From Favolaschia claudopus (lineage: Eukaryota; Basidiomycota; Agaricomycetes; Agaricales; Mycenaceae), in the NCBI GenBank assembly GCA_037176885.1, contig JAWWNJ010000080.1, positions 496,001 through 560,000 on the forward strand: a stretch of 64,000 nucleotides of DNA, written 5' to 3'. The notes under the pieces were generated by a model, which saw only the letters and a list, made by a program, of their open reading frames with translations, made no database searches and had not been told where the DNA came from. Position 1 is the first letter of the stretch. Each line of letters starts with the position of its first letter. The position numbers and the translations under genes were made by a program. Shown one piece after another: positions 10,216 to 21,430 of the stretch.

Positions 10216-10790
10216 CGACAAAAGAGGAAGAAGCTCACCCTCAAGGAGCAGGTTGCCGAGAAAGACGCCCGGATCAACCAATTAGAAGCTAACTTAGGAT
10301 CTCCGGACTTGCAGCTGATTTGCGGCGCCTTCAATACGACCATGACCAGCTAACCAATAAGAACACTATTCTACAAGCAAAGAAAGACTCACTATCTGCT
10401 GCCAACAAAGCTCTTTCCTGCCTGAAACGAAAGACCGACAACAGCTCTCGAGAAGAAATGGCCCGTTGCCAAAAGCGAACTGAAAGACTGGAGAACGGCC
10501 GTGGAATACATAGCTCAACAAACTCATAACTCTGCGATTGACGAACTCAAGGCCGAGATTCACCGCCATTCTGACCGCATATCAAAACTCACGCATAATT
10601 TGGAGCTTTCCATCGCTCGCATCGACTCTCAGGATGCTCTGATTACATCGTTGCGATCAACAATACAAGAAAAACAGACATCTCTCACTGAAACACGAAA
10701 CCGACTATATGCTTTCCAGAAGAAGACTTCTCGTGCTCAGACATCGCTGGAGGAGCTTCGCAAGGAACACCAACGCACTGTGGGAAGAAA
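10216..10790 (+). pseudogene. Coiled-coil protein fragment
   Basis: A frame rich in Glu, Lys, Gln and Leu with heptad-like spacing: LKEQVAEKDARINQLEANLG, then a frame change, LQYDHDQLTNKNTILQAKKD, another change near 10,470, and a final block (IDELKAEIHRHSDRISKL onward to about 10,785). At least two frameshifts. It resembles the coiled-coil N-terminal part of long repeat-associated Agaricomycete proteins, but that link is weak because coiled coils resemble one another. The frame is broken by a cluster of short palindromes at 10,790. Confidence 0.45.
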
Positions 10791-10930
10791 TCCTACTTGG
10801 GCCAAGTAGGGACCTACTTGGTCCGAGAATTCCCTACTGAAGTTGAGTAAGTCCGCGTCTGAGTAGGTTTTACCCTACTCAACCTGAGTATGCCGAACCT
10901 ACTCGGCACAAATCCACTCACCGTGAGTGG
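10790..10930. repeat. Array of short palindromes
   Basis: Five small inverted repeats follow one another: CCTACTTGGGCCAAGTAGG, GAGTAGGTTTTACCCTACTC, CTCAACCTGAG, CCGAACCTACTCGG and CCACTCACCGTGAGTGG. All are made from variants of CCTACTTGG / ACTCAACC. No coding. Confidence 0.55.
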
Positions 10931-11238
10931 GTTTCCGAAAATTGACCGGCATGGCCTGCCAGCTGATGCCGGTGTATTCGGCACTTGATTTGATGTGCGG
11001 CAACGCTGCGCCGTCTCGGGCACACACATGACAGGTTATTTGCGGAAGTTGATGAGCTTCCGCACCTTCTCCGTTCCCGTCATCGTCCCCTTGGCGAACG
11101 TCCCGGTCCACTCCAGCATAAGCTCAGGCCTTGTGTTTTACACTGCTTGATTACTGTAGATCTGCCCTACTCAGTCCCCTCCGTGCTTTCTCCACACTCT
11201 CTGTGATTTCCCGTTGCTCACTCGTCTGAGTCGACTCT

Positions 11239-12609
11239 ATGGGCCGCAAACGTGCAGACGACTCTGCTCCCGATGATACTGAAACCGAGGAGAACTATAA
11301 ATACTGCTATTGCAAACCTACTTGTGGTAAACTCATCAGCGCGCGAACACGGCGACTTCACTATGGACTTGTTCCACGCTCGTCCATTCGTCCATCTGTT
11401 TCTCCTGAACCCAACTCAATGCCTCTTCCTGTCGACTCGGAATTTGACGACGACGACAGTCAGGGCATCGATAATGATTACGCTGGACCATACCCGGCGC
11501 CACCAGGCTTTCATCTGCCGTCGCCAGACGTGGAGATGGACACACTCTCGAATGTAGATATCGCTTCAGAAGAAGAATTCATGGAGGTCGATTCCTCCGT
11601 ATCGGGCGCATCCTCTGAGTTCTCCAGCGAGGCACCCGCTGCAGGCGACTCGGATCCATGGACGGGCTTCGACGAATTTCAGGACATTAATACTCCGCTT
11701 TCCCATGAAGAAATGTTAGAACAGCTGAATGAAATGCTGGGTCCTGATGAAGAACTTTTGTCGCTGCCCGAAGGTCTGTTTTGTTCGTCCTAGTATCTCT
11801 TCCAATTCTGATTCCCCTCCAGTGAGAACCATGGGATTCCACCGTGATCCTGCAGTTGAGACAAGGCTATGGGAAGCGCGTAAGTTTACAAATCTTGGGG
11901 TAGTATATTGTGCCGATTATTCTCCAGGTAACGCAACATTAAGCGAAAAAGATCGTGACAATATCCGGGCATTTAAACTGAAGCTGATATCGAAGATGCC
12001 CCGCACCGCATATAATCAAATGGTTTATACATTTTCGCACAAGATGGACTTGAGCTCCGAATGGGTGATGCTCCACCGCATGGCCATTCTCTCCGGAGTG
12101 GAGCCGATGTGGTTTGACTGCTGTGTAAATTCGTGCATGGCCTATACCGGGCCATACGAGGAACTCACAGAATGCATTTATTGTGACACCGATCGTTTCG
12201 CCTCATCCGGTAAATCACGCCGAATGTTTTGTTACATTCCCATCATTCCTCGCCTTCAAGGCTTCTTCCAAAACCCCAAATCGATTGAGCGGCTTCTCTA
12301 TCGCGACAACTACGTCCATATTCCTGGCCAGATTTCCGACGTTTTTGATGGACAACATTACCAGAATCTTCTCGAACAGTACGTTGTCGTCGATGGCGAA
12401 ACTCTTCCCCATAAATACTCCAACAAATACGACATTTGCCTTGGGATCAGCATGGATTCCTACCTTCTGTTCAAGCGCAACCGCGGCGGACCCTCGGCAA
12501 CTCCCATTCTCGTCAAGAACTACTGTATTAAACCCGAAGTCCGAACTCATTCCAACCCGCTCGACGGTGGACTTATGTCTGCCGGTGTGATCCCTGGTCC
12601 TCATCCCCC
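11239..12609 (+). pseudogene. CACTA (EnSpm) Tnp2-type transposase, N-terminal half
   Basis: Begins MGRKRADDSA with a Cys cluster (CYCKPTCGKLIS), an acidic linker of about 130 residues and a likely intron (GTCTGT near 11,774 to CCTCCAG 11,821). The Tnp2 core then reads without a break for over 250 residues: CX2C zinc site (TECIYCDTDRF), YIPIIPRLQGFFQNP, ISDVFDGQHYQNLLEQY, the first catalytic region around KYDICLGISMD, and AGVIPGPHPP. The sequence is cut at 12,609 by the 12-kb duplicated segment, and its C-terminal half (rest of the catalytic domain) is absent from the window. Since the frame is open up to the break, the gene may have been whole shortly before the event. A second, unrelated Tnp2-like relic is at 15,338-16,292. 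Confidence 0.8.
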
Positions 12610-12663
12610 GTGCCCAAGTCCCTTTGCGTCATGCTGCGCAGAACAGGGGTTCCCCTGACATCA
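12610..12663. mobile_element. Gypsy LTR remnant (54 bp) at the duplication edge
   Basis: This is the pol-proximal end of the 370-bp LTR complete at 49,306-49,675 in copy B. It ends CCCCTGACATCA and is followed by a C-run of 8 (17 in copy B), the complement of the element's polypurine tract. Confidence 0.85.
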
Positions 12664-12671
12664 CCCCCCCC

Positions 12672-14393
12672 TTGGAATGCGGCGCCTCGACGCATAGATC
12701 GCACCTGAGCTGGAGTCGACGAGCGGTCACGGAAGGGAAGGGAATCGAAGGCAGCGACAGCAATGGAGCGAGGTTTGGAAGGGTATTTGCGGTAGAAAGC
12801 AGCGACAGCGTCCGGGGCAAAGACATTAGAGTGCTTCACCCATTGATCATGGGACGGGTCATAACCCTTCCAGCGAACAAAGTACCATAGACTCCCATAG
12901 CGGATCTTGGCATCCAATATCTCCTCGACCTCCCATTGCTTGTGGCCAGGAACGTCAAGGACTGGTGGCGGCTCTTCGTGTCTCGGGCGAGTGGGGAATG
13001 GATCGGCTTCCACAAGCTGAAGTTTCACGACGGGGAAGACAGGGTGGAGGGCAGAGTACCGGGGCGGCAGCTCCAGTTTGAAGGCACCATTACCGACGAC
13101 CTTCAGAACCTTGAAGGGGCCGATACGCCGGTGGGAGAATTTCACCGAAGGGCGGGTGGTGCGGATATCTGAAGCATCAACCCACACCCGGTCACCAACC
13201 TTGATGTCTGGAGCTGGCGTCCGCCGGCGGTCATAGTACTGCTTGTACTCTGCTTTGGCCTTGACAAGTAAACTCCGCTGCAGGTAGCAGCTCATCCCAG
13301 TCGTCCTGCTTGTAATTGGTGAAGAGCCGCACGTACTGCTCGAGTTTCTGGTTAACGCGCTCCGTTTGGCCATCAGTCTGCGGGTGGTAGGCCGTAGAAG
13401 TGGCTGGGGTGACCCCAACAAGGCGCCAAAGCTCGCGCGTGAACTCTGCGATGAACTGGGTGCCACGATCCGAGATGTACTTCTCTGGCAGGCCATGGTG
13501 GCGCCAGACGTTCCGGTAGTACAGCCGAGCAGCACCAACCGCGTCAATGGTGGTGTGACACTCCATGAAGTGCGCTCTCTTCCCAAGGGCACAGACAACG
13601 ACCATGACCGCATCGTATCCATGGGCCTCGGGAAGCTCGACGATAAAGTCGACTGACACGGTGTGCCAGCGCTCTTCTGGGATCTCTGTGGGGTGGAGCT
13701 CACCAATCAGCAGTCGACTAAGCGCCTTGGTGCGGCAGCACAAGTCACAAGTCGCGACATACCGACCGACATGGCGCGACAGCTGGGGCCACCAGTAGTT
13801 CCGAGACACGAGCTCCAGGGTCTTGAAACGACCGGCATGGCCTGCAATGCGCGTGTCATGGTGCTGCTCCAGGATGCGTCGGCTGAGGTCCTTGTCTCGG
13901 GGGACGACAATCTTCCCCCGGAAGTAAAGGAGTCCCCCTTCAATACGCCATTCCGAAGACCGGGCAGACCGCACACCTCGGGCCTTGAGGAGTTCCTTTG
14001 CAGTCAGGGCAATGGGCTCTTCAAGGTCGGGGTCTCCAGCAAGCGCATCACGAATGTCGCGCAGGAGGGGAGCCTCAGGGCCAGCAATAACCAGGGCCTC
14101 GGTGGCCCGAACGTGGAACAGCTCGGGTCGAAGCAGGGTAACGTCCTGGTTATCTTCCTGCACTCCATGGTCCGGTCTCCGAGAAAGCGCGTCGGGGCGA
14201 CCCATGAGGCGGCCCGGTTGGTGGTGCAGCGAGAAGTCGAAACGGGAGAGGTAGAGAGACCACCGAGCTTGGCGACGGTTGAGCTTCTGGGCCTTCCGGA
14301 AATATTCCAGGTTTTTGTGGTCCGTCCAGATCTCAACCGGGTGCTGCGCGCCCTCAAGGAAGTGGCGCCACTCCTCAAGGGCTCGCACAAAAT
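12672..14393 (-). pseudogene. Gypsy (chromovirus) pol fragment: RNase H, integrase, chromodomain
   Basis: Starts at 14,393 inside RNase H ([30 protein letters not shown]); gag, protease and reverse transcriptase are absent. The integrase zinc region follows ([12 protein letters not shown] ... CDLCC), then the DDE core with [16 protein letters not shown] and [10 protein letters not shown]. About 90 codons and the frame are lost near 13,260, where EFT joins [15 protein letters not shown]. The second frame carries the integrase C-terminal domain and a chromodomain (WEVEEILDAKIRYGSLWYFV, RWKGYDPSHDQWV). The chromodomain would have bound histone marks and directed integration. It is dead, and the identical deletion in both copies shows it predates the duplication. 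Confidence 0.92.
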
Positions 14394-14668
14394 TTGGTTA
14401 TCAGCGCGGTTCCTGGGATATTCATGAGTCTGTTGCATCATGCTCAGTTGAGTATCACTGTACCGGATTTCATGTTCGAAATTCTGAACACAAAATGATA
14501 AAGCACCCGATGAATGGCTTGGTCCATAGCTACTTGTTTTCTTCCCAAACCTATGCGGAATTTAGACTGAGATAATTATAAGAGAATGAGCACTCGCCAA
14601 TCCAAACTGAGTGATAATCCGAGTCGAATCTCATCTCTGGCTCCTCGTCCCAAAAAGGAATTTGAACT

Positions 14669-15337
14669 CACGCCGCGAACTGTCACAGTGACGGTGTGAC
14701 GGTGGGGTAACCCTATGATATGGTTATCAAATCAAAACCTAGTATCTCTTCGTTGTTCTATGGGTATCGTATGTAGCTGGATAGGTGTTATGTTTTGCGG
14801 GTGGTCGCAAGTTCGATCCTCACCCTTGTGTTTTTATTTCGTCACCAAACAATTGTACATATATTTAATTTGAGCCGCGCGGCGAGCGCTAGCTCCACGC
14901 AGTGGGCCTCCGCGGCGAGCGGAAAGCGCCGCGCAGCGGTCGGGGTCTGGGGTGGAAAACCCCAGCCGTCCGGGCCGGCGCCCGCAACACAATACCACTC
15001 ACAAAACAAAGAAAAAAAGTCTATTCAACACGACACTACAGCGGCAAGTACTCCGAAATTTTGGAGCTGCTTCCGGTCGGTCAACAAGAAAATTGTCATA
15101 CACGCCGCGCGGCAGCTCCACGCAGTGGTGCGCCGCAAATGTCGGCGGGGATGCCAATTTTTGCGTTGACCGACCGGAAGCAGTGGAAAAATTGAGGGAA
15201 AACACTACTGGTATGCAAGATAATAGATGTGCGCCAGTGGGAGGGCAAGTCCAGCAAAAAAAATGGCGGGCCTGGGGTAAGTAGAGGGAAATTGAGTTCG
15301 CGAATGTGACTGCGTGACAGTCACAGTTCGCGGCGTG
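14669..15337 (+). repeat. tRNA-like / GC-rich / hairpin repeat (family 1), copy 1
   Basis: Bounded by inverted CACGCCGCGAACTGT repeats (14,669 and ending 15,337). Order of parts: a tRNA-like head near 14,750-14,830 with B-box AAGTTCGATCCTC; a GC-rich body (14,876-14,997) with GGTCTGGGGTGGAAAACCCC; and a long hairpin (15,067-15,190) whose arms GCTTCCGGTCGGTCAAC pair perfectly around a GC-rich loop. The same order occurs inverted at 28,685-29,330. It lies inside the Tnp2-like relic. Probably a non-autonomous retroposed element; the mechanism is not known. Confidence 0.65.
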
Positions 15338-16292
15338 GGTTTGGTCTTCTCCAAAAAAGAAGGAGGTTCCGTCGGGGCCCTGAATAGTTTTCCACACATT
15401 GGCATCGTGAATGGACTTTAATTCCCCCGCCACAATAGGACGCCGCTTCCAGGCATTTACCGCATCAACCATTCCAGGGCGGGTTAGAAGCTCCCGTAAA
15501 GCATCGGAGAGTAGTTGTATTGGTTGCACGAGATGTGCCGTCCTGTTGGAACGGTAGCCGAAATCATCGCCGCCGTCCGAGTCGTCGCCACTCATGGCTG
15601 CCCAACCGATTCAGCATTGTCTCCGAGAACATCAACTGCGAAAAGCCGGTTGAACAAGCGCCTTGACTGAGAACGATCAAGGTCGACTTTGCAGGTCGGG
15701 CAAAGGGAAAAGCCGTCTGATTCGGTGAAAATGCGGTTGCACATGTAGCATATTGGGTAAATGTTGAATTTGTCGCTCGAACCCAGCTGAGAGAAGACGG
15801 TGACCAACGTCCGCGGCATCTCTTGATTGCCGAGAAGTCTGGCGGGAATGGTCCTGAATACGAAGTTGAGTGCCTGGAGAAGAAGGGCACAAGCTCGGAA
15901 GGAAAGATGATGTTTGGTGTGGAGGTATGCAGGACAAGGATGCATCGAATGTACGGCAGAGGGTGTGCACCGACTGTGGCAGACTCATTGGAGCTCTCGG
16001 AATCTGCTGCCGACTTAGACGAAGCCGGAGAATCGGCAATGGATGGATCAGTGGTCGAAGGTTGTGAACCGTAACTGTAATGAGTGTTCGATGAGTTCAA
16101 GCTTACTTGGCTAAAAAAAATGAAAGGTACCTTGGATGAACTGAACCTGATGGATACATTCTTTCGATGCCTCGAGTGTATTTTGCCCGCGTTGGTGGAC
16201 GGGCGCCGCGACTTGGGACAAGTTGACCTATATACTTCGTTGAGATCATGGTGTTGATAAGAAAGATCATCTACCTCTTGTCGTCTGCCCAC
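15338..16292 (-). pseudogene. Tnp2-like transposase relic
   Basis: Reading right to left: a Ser-rich stretch (STTDPSIADSPASSKSAADS), a helical block (ACALLLQALNFVFRTIPARL, PRTLVTVFSQLGSSDKF), a two-pair Cys site (YPICYMC ... CPTC), then in another frame PIQLLSDALRELLTRPGMVD, NAWKRRP and DANVWKTIQGPDGTSFFFG. These are block types seen in the N-terminal half of basidiomycete Tnp2-type transposases. The frame changes near 15,595 and is cut at 15,337 by the tRNA-like hairpin repeat just after FFFGEDQT. No catalytic domain remains. Confidence 0.6.
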
Positions 16293-17016
16293 GACTTCCC
16301 GATGCTTGCCGTGAGTTGTACATCTCAGACTCTGCTGAGAACCGGTCAGTGAAGAACGGTTTTTATACCTTTCAAATGATTCAAACGAGTTAAATACAAA
16401 ATTTAACCTTGAATGGAACCCTCAAAGAGATAAGAATTGGTTAGATCATAATAACACTAAATCCAGTACTGAACGTCCATTCCGTGTTCCTGCAATGTAG
16501 CCTTCTTTGAGCTGAATTCAAGCAGTTTTGCCGCAAACAGCCGCAATACGATAATGACGCCATTCAAACGCCGAAATGCCGTACATACGTAAAGTCATCT
16601 TGCTTTCTCTCATGGTTCCTGGTTTTACCCAGATTTTCGTCGCAAAAGCTCACATGTAGCAGAGCATCTGCATTGAATAGGAAGAATGAACTCCCACTCA
16701 CTATTTAAACAGAAGCTTTAGCCTGCTCTGGCTCTCTATGGCCGGCTGTGGTTCGGGTTGGTGACGTGTGGCTAGATGACGTCACCCGAGATAGCCGCAC
16801 CAGATCTAGCCGAATCAGCGCGCCGCGCACCCTGCCGGGAGCTGTGTGGAGCTTGCCCTCTGGCTATCCGGCCTGTTTGAGAGCACTTGTGGAGCTCAGA
16901 TCACCCTGGTCCTGTGAATGGCGGCGGACGCGAGCGAAAGGCGGTAAAGTGTGAAGGCGCCGGTCCGGGGTTATGATAGGTGCTCCAATTAAACTGGCCC
17001 AGACGTTTATACGCGT
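16293..17016. other. No gene recognised
   Basis: Unassigned sequence between the Tnp2-like relic and the 8-bp target duplication. It carries one CCCAGACGT word at 16,998, the core word of the Mutator-like foldbacks further right. Confidence 0.35.
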
Positions 17017-17099
17017 CAAGGGGCACCCACGGGGAAATCCCGAGACACAGGCTTAGGGGGGGCTGGGGGTCTGGGAAGCCTTAAATCACTTTTCCAGCT

Positions 17100-18050
17100 T
17101 CAGATTGGCCTGAAAACACGTTTCCGGGGGGTCAGAAAAAAAAGTGAGAACAATATTTGATTACATAATACTAGCAGTGAGCCCATGCTTCGCCATGGGA
17201 TTCCGCTCTGTTGCCATCCAAGCATCATCTCCCGTCGTTGTTCCTCAGCATAAACACCTCGCCGAACCTCATCCTGATACCGAAGCATCCTACTTCGGTA
17301 ACTTTCCCGATATCGGTCATTACGGCGAGGCTGATTGACATCGTATTCGTGGTCGAGGGCTTGATCTAATGCCTGAGTTGGATCTGTGAGGAACAAACAG
17401 TAAGCAGACAATACAGCTCTAATTGGGTGGACACGTAACGCATTCAGGATATGACTTCAAAGCTTTAACCTTCGTTCCCCTTGTTCAACTCTCCGCCGTA
17501 GCGTTTGCGCCCGAGACCTATGACAACCTTTATATCCCTTGATGTCCAATAGATCCTCAATATCGCCAGCGAGCTCTCGTTGCCGGCGTGCTCGTTGAGC
17601 CAATGATCGTGTCAACTTTACTGGTCTTCCAATGCCTGACTGTGCTCGCGAAATCAGTGCGAAGTCCACGATGTAGCTCAGATCGCAAGTCTTGCGTACC
17701 AAACGACCATCATTCTCGTTTTTCTTTGCTTCTCTCTTCCTCCGTTTTTTTTGGCCCGCTGAACGCCGTTCAGACTCGGACTAAGGAAAAATTCCTTTTC
17801 AACAGGTCCGGCATGCCAACATCTTTTGAATTGCTGACCTGACTCCGACTCTTTCTTGAAAATGGGCTCGCTCTGATCCCCACAGGTGCACCGTTGACTG
17901 CACTCAGCTCGCCAAGATTCCCCTCGCGCTCCATTGTTCTGCTAAGCAAAAAGGGCTCTGGCTGAGTCATAGAGGGCGTCTTGGGCAGCAATGGGCGAAG
18001 ACGGGCCGTTGTCGCGGGCATGGTTGAGCATCGAGTGAATTGACGTCGTG
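17100..18050 (-). CDS. Unrecognised basic protein, probably an exon fragment set
   Basis: Minus-strand frames give an Arg/Lys-rich series: a first block near 18,020-17,770, then GRPVKLTRSLAQRARRQREL followed by AGDIEDLLDIKGYKGCHRSR (17,460-17,700), then after a likely intron ending CTCACAG (near 17,390) DPTQALDQALDHEYDVNQPR and EVRRGVYAEEQRREMMLGWQ. The composition looks like real coding, and the intron end supports splicing, but no domain is recognised and no full frame can be drawn. It fills most of the original body of the 8-bp-duplication element, so it is either a captured host gene fragment or part of an unknown transposition protein. Confidence 0.35.
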
Positions 18051-18176
18051 CAGAGAGATGGCGTGGACCATGGGGCACGAACTCAACATCAAAATGACGC
18101 ACCAGTGGGGTGGTTCACGGCATTTTGTTAGCGGTCAGCCAATACGAATGTCCCTTTCGTTTGTCTTGTCTTGTCC

Positions 18177-18690
18177 TAGTCTCGGATACCCAGACGTACT
18201 ACCGCATTTACTAGCTGCCGGATATCTTTCCGGATATGGTCAATAGAGGATGATTTTGACAGCTGATTGATCTTGGGGGGTGGGAGAATTTTTGGGCGGT
18301 AGTACGTCTGGGCCGATTGAACCGTGACACCTACAATCACCTTTTCTGCTCATATTGCTCTGTGCGCGTTGGGGTGTTTCTTGTGGCCTGGATCCTCAAG
18401 GAATGCCTCTGAGCAATGAGGAATGGCAGCCTGCCCTCCGTCCACGCTCGGATGCCTTCTAGGAGCTATAGGCGGCACTCATTTTTACACGAAGATAACG
18501 CGGGCAAGGGGTGATGGTAGGTGCCGCGGCTCAATCGGCCCAGACGTTTACAAGCCCAACCATTTTCCCACATGCCAAAGATCAGTCAACTGTCAAAACT
18601 GTCCTCTATTGACCATATACGGAACGATATCCGAACAGTGTCCTACTGTACAACTCGAATTGCTTGTAAACGTCTGGGTATCCGAGACTA
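18177..18690. mobile_element. Mutator-like foldback element 1
   Basis: Termini TAGTCTCGGATACCCAGACG and its complement are flanked by a perfect 9-bp duplication GTCTTGTCC (18,168-18,176; 18,691-18,699), the Mutator-superfamily signature. Each arm holds its own inverted pair of CCCAGACGT, and the inner ends of the arms (CCGATTGAACC / GGCTCAATCGG) are also complementary. Length 514 bp, no ORF. Confidence 0.8.
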
Positions 18691-18859
18691 GTCTTGTCCC
18701 ACCCAGACACGAAGTCTTTGGTTCTTATATAGATACACTGACTCGGAAATAATATCGGATCACCGGGTTCTGAAACTTTGGGCCGTTACTGAGGCTGGAG
18801 TGTGAGAGGAGTTTCTAAAGTAGATAGTGTATGAAGTACCTTACCATGTACCCTTTCTA

Positions 18860-20239
18860 CTGTCTCGGTAACCCAGACGTTCTGAGAGCACAGCGGACCT
18901 GCGGTCCGCAATTGATCCGTACCACGCGAGTTCGGGTGAATTTGATGTGCGGAAGTGCTCTCAGAACGTCTGGGGCATTTGGTTAGTCTCCCGCAGTCAA
19001 CCTCTATGAGATATATGATAGTCGATATACTGTAGTATTTCGTTCAATTCGTAAGCCGGTTTTGGGTGTGACACCCCTTACGAATTTACCCTTTCGTAAG
19101 GAGGCTTTGTGACCCTGTGACTTACGAAAAATTTCGTTTTTTTACCCCTTTTTTGGCCCAGAAATGCGCCAAAATCCGAGTCACAGAGGGAAACCTTTCG
19201 TAGGACCCCTTTGTGACGCTGTGACTTACGAAAATTTTCGTAGGATTTGGGGTCTGTGACCTGTGACCTTACGAATTGAACGAAATACTACAGTATCTTT
19301 TTATAGAGTCTGATTTTGTTGGCACCTGTCAAATGGGACCTCGGATTTTGTGACAATTTGATGGCACGTGCAGATAGTCCCACGCCCAAATTCGGACGAT
19401 TTTGCTATTGCCCCAGATCTACAGGCATTTTGAATCCATAAACCATTGCAGGGGCACTATTAAACCATGCACCACTAATTTCTATGGGCTCAGGACTCGA
19501 ATATTGATAGGAAGTGTGAATTCAACCAATTCTGATACCTCGTTGAAAACACCGTCGTTTTTGTATGTCCACTGTCAGGGTAAGCGGCCACTACCTTTCC
19601 TAGGCTATTCGATTGTCTCAAAGCTGCACATATGCGCACAGACTCACAAAAGGTGGCCAAACGAAGCCTTGCGTCCCAATCCTGACGTGAGAAATGTGAC
19701 ATGTCACATCAAAAACCGAGGTCCTGGTTGACAGGCGCCAACAAATACAGACTAGCATTTGGTGCCACAACACGCACATGCTGCCACACCCATTTTTCTA
19801 CCTCTTCCCCGCCAATTTTGGATCCAAAATTTTTTGAGAACACAGAAGGGCATCCATTCTTTGATATTCACAATTTATTTCATTCATTATGTGGTTGTTC
19901 TGGACCACTCAAAACCGGCACTTTTGTGTGCAATTTGGCTGAATGATATGTGATGGGGTTCAAAGACTGCTCAGAAAAAGCTGGAAGTTGCTGAGGATCA
20001 TATGTAGGTGTATACAACGCATTCTGCGAGCTTACTAAGGGTGTAGGGTCATTAAGGGCGCGGTTAATGGACGGGGAGGCATAGCGTGATGTGACAGCAT
20101 GTGCGGTGTTACGGTACCAAATGCCCCAGACGTTCTGAGAGCACTGCCGCACATCAAATTTACCCGAACTCGCGTGGTACGGATCAATTGCGGACCGCAG
20201 GTCCGCTGTGCTCTCAGAACGTCTGGGTTACCGAGACAG
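18860..20239. mobile_element. Mutator-like foldback element 2
   Basis: Termini CTGTCTCGGTAACCCAGACG with long inverted arms of about 125 bp, flanked by a perfect 9-bp duplication CCCTTTCTA (18,851-18,859; 20,240-20,248). Each arm again contains a CCCAGACGT-bounded inverted pair, here with TTCTGAGAGCAC. 1,380 bp, inserted in the 5' part of the Tc1 element. It carries an internal TA-flanked MITE (19,030-19,293) and no recognisable gene. Confidence 0.82.
19030..19293. mobile_element. TA-flanked MITE filled with TTCGTAAGG words
   Basis: Perfect inverted ends CTGTAGTATTTCGTTCAATT... over 27 bp, flanked by TA on both sides. The interior repeats TTCGTAAG, TTACGAAA and TGTGACC words in both orientations. 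264 bp, no ORF; nested in foldback element 2. Confidence 0.75.
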
Positions 20240-20429
20240 CCCTTTCTACACATAAAAGCTTGAGGCCTTGAGGTCCAATTCGGCGGTGTTGTGGCAAGAG
20301 AGTGTGATCATCGCGCACACGTGATCCAATTGTTTTTCCCTGTTTGACAGCTGTCAAATTGTTTAATCCGAACCACCACAACGACGCCCTAAACTCTGCT
20401 TTCTCTGCATACAACTCATTCTCTACATC

Positions 20430-21430
20430 ATGTGCGACACCTCTGCCACGAAGAAATCAGCTATTGTCGCGCTGAAGGAGGCTGGCTGGTCGAATCGGGA
20501 TGTGGCAGAAAAGGAAAATGTTGCGCCCTCTACCGTCTCCAGAATCAATGCCCGCTACGGACCAACCCACAATTTTGACGCGAAAACTCCCAGGCAAGGA
20601 CGCCCACGCAAAATCCGAAAGCACTTAGACTGCTGTCTTCAGGCAAAGCCAAGAATGCTTCGGACTTGCAGAGGAAATATTTCCCCCATTTGCACGTCGA
20701 TACGATCCGGGCTGCCCTCAAAAAACAAGAATTGAATGCCTATGTGCGTCAATCTCGACCCTTGTTGACACCAGCCCACCGGAGGAAGCGAAAAGAATGG
20801 GGGGAACTGCATTGTTATTGGACACCGGAGGATTGGCGGGCGGTGATCTTCTCAGATGAGTCCAAATTTAATATCATTGGGTCGGATGGGCGGCAGTGGT
20901 GCTGGAGAGAGCCGGGGCAAGCAAGTGACGCCCGATCTACCAAGAAGAAAGTCAAACACGGTGGCGGGAGTGTGATGGTGTGGGGGTGTATTACCCGATA
21001 TGGAGTCGGACAACTTCACCGGATCGACGGAATCATCGACCGCTTCGGCTACACCGACAATTTGGCCGAAACCCTCCCGCGGACCCTCGACAAGCATGAT
21101 TTGGATCGCTCGACTGTCTATTTTCAGCAGGACGGCGATTCAAAGCATCGCTCCAAGCATGCTTTGGGGTGGCTCGAGCTTGAAGGCTTTGAGGTTCTTC
21201 CCTGGGCACCAAATTCACCGGATATGAACATCATCGAGAATCTTTGGGGTCATTTGGAGACCATGGTGCGCGCTAGGGATCCACTGCCGAAGAACAAGGA
21301 GGAATTATGGGCCGCTTTGAAGGAAGAGTGGGAACAAATTGATCAGGCATATATCGACAAGTTATATGACAGCTTGCCCAATCGGGTGCGGGATTTGTTG
21401 AAGGCAAATGGTGGGGAGACTCGTTATTAG
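20430..21430 (+). pseudogene. Tc1-type DDE transposase (one frameshift)
   Basis: Cuts and pastes a Tc1-type element at TA sites. The N-terminal frame (20,430-20,640) has a helix-turn-helix (AIVALKEAGWSNRDVAEKEN, VAPSTVSRIN) and a GRPRK AT-hook-like motif. After a shift near 20,610-20,640 the second frame gives KAKNASDLQRKYFPHLHVDT, IFSDESKFN (first D), VYFQQDGDSKH (second D) and NSPDMNIIENLW (third catalytic residue, E). The catalytic domain is otherwise complete, to a stop at 21,430. Combined length about 333 residues, as usual for the family. The frameshift is shared by both copies, so the gene was already dead before the 12-kb duplication, unless translation slips there. Confidence 0.9.

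Noticed and set aside
13663..14427. Long plus-strand ORF (254 codons) over the Gypsy region
   Set aside because: It is the opposite-strand shadow of the RNase H/integrase frame; the protein has no domain and low-complexity composition.
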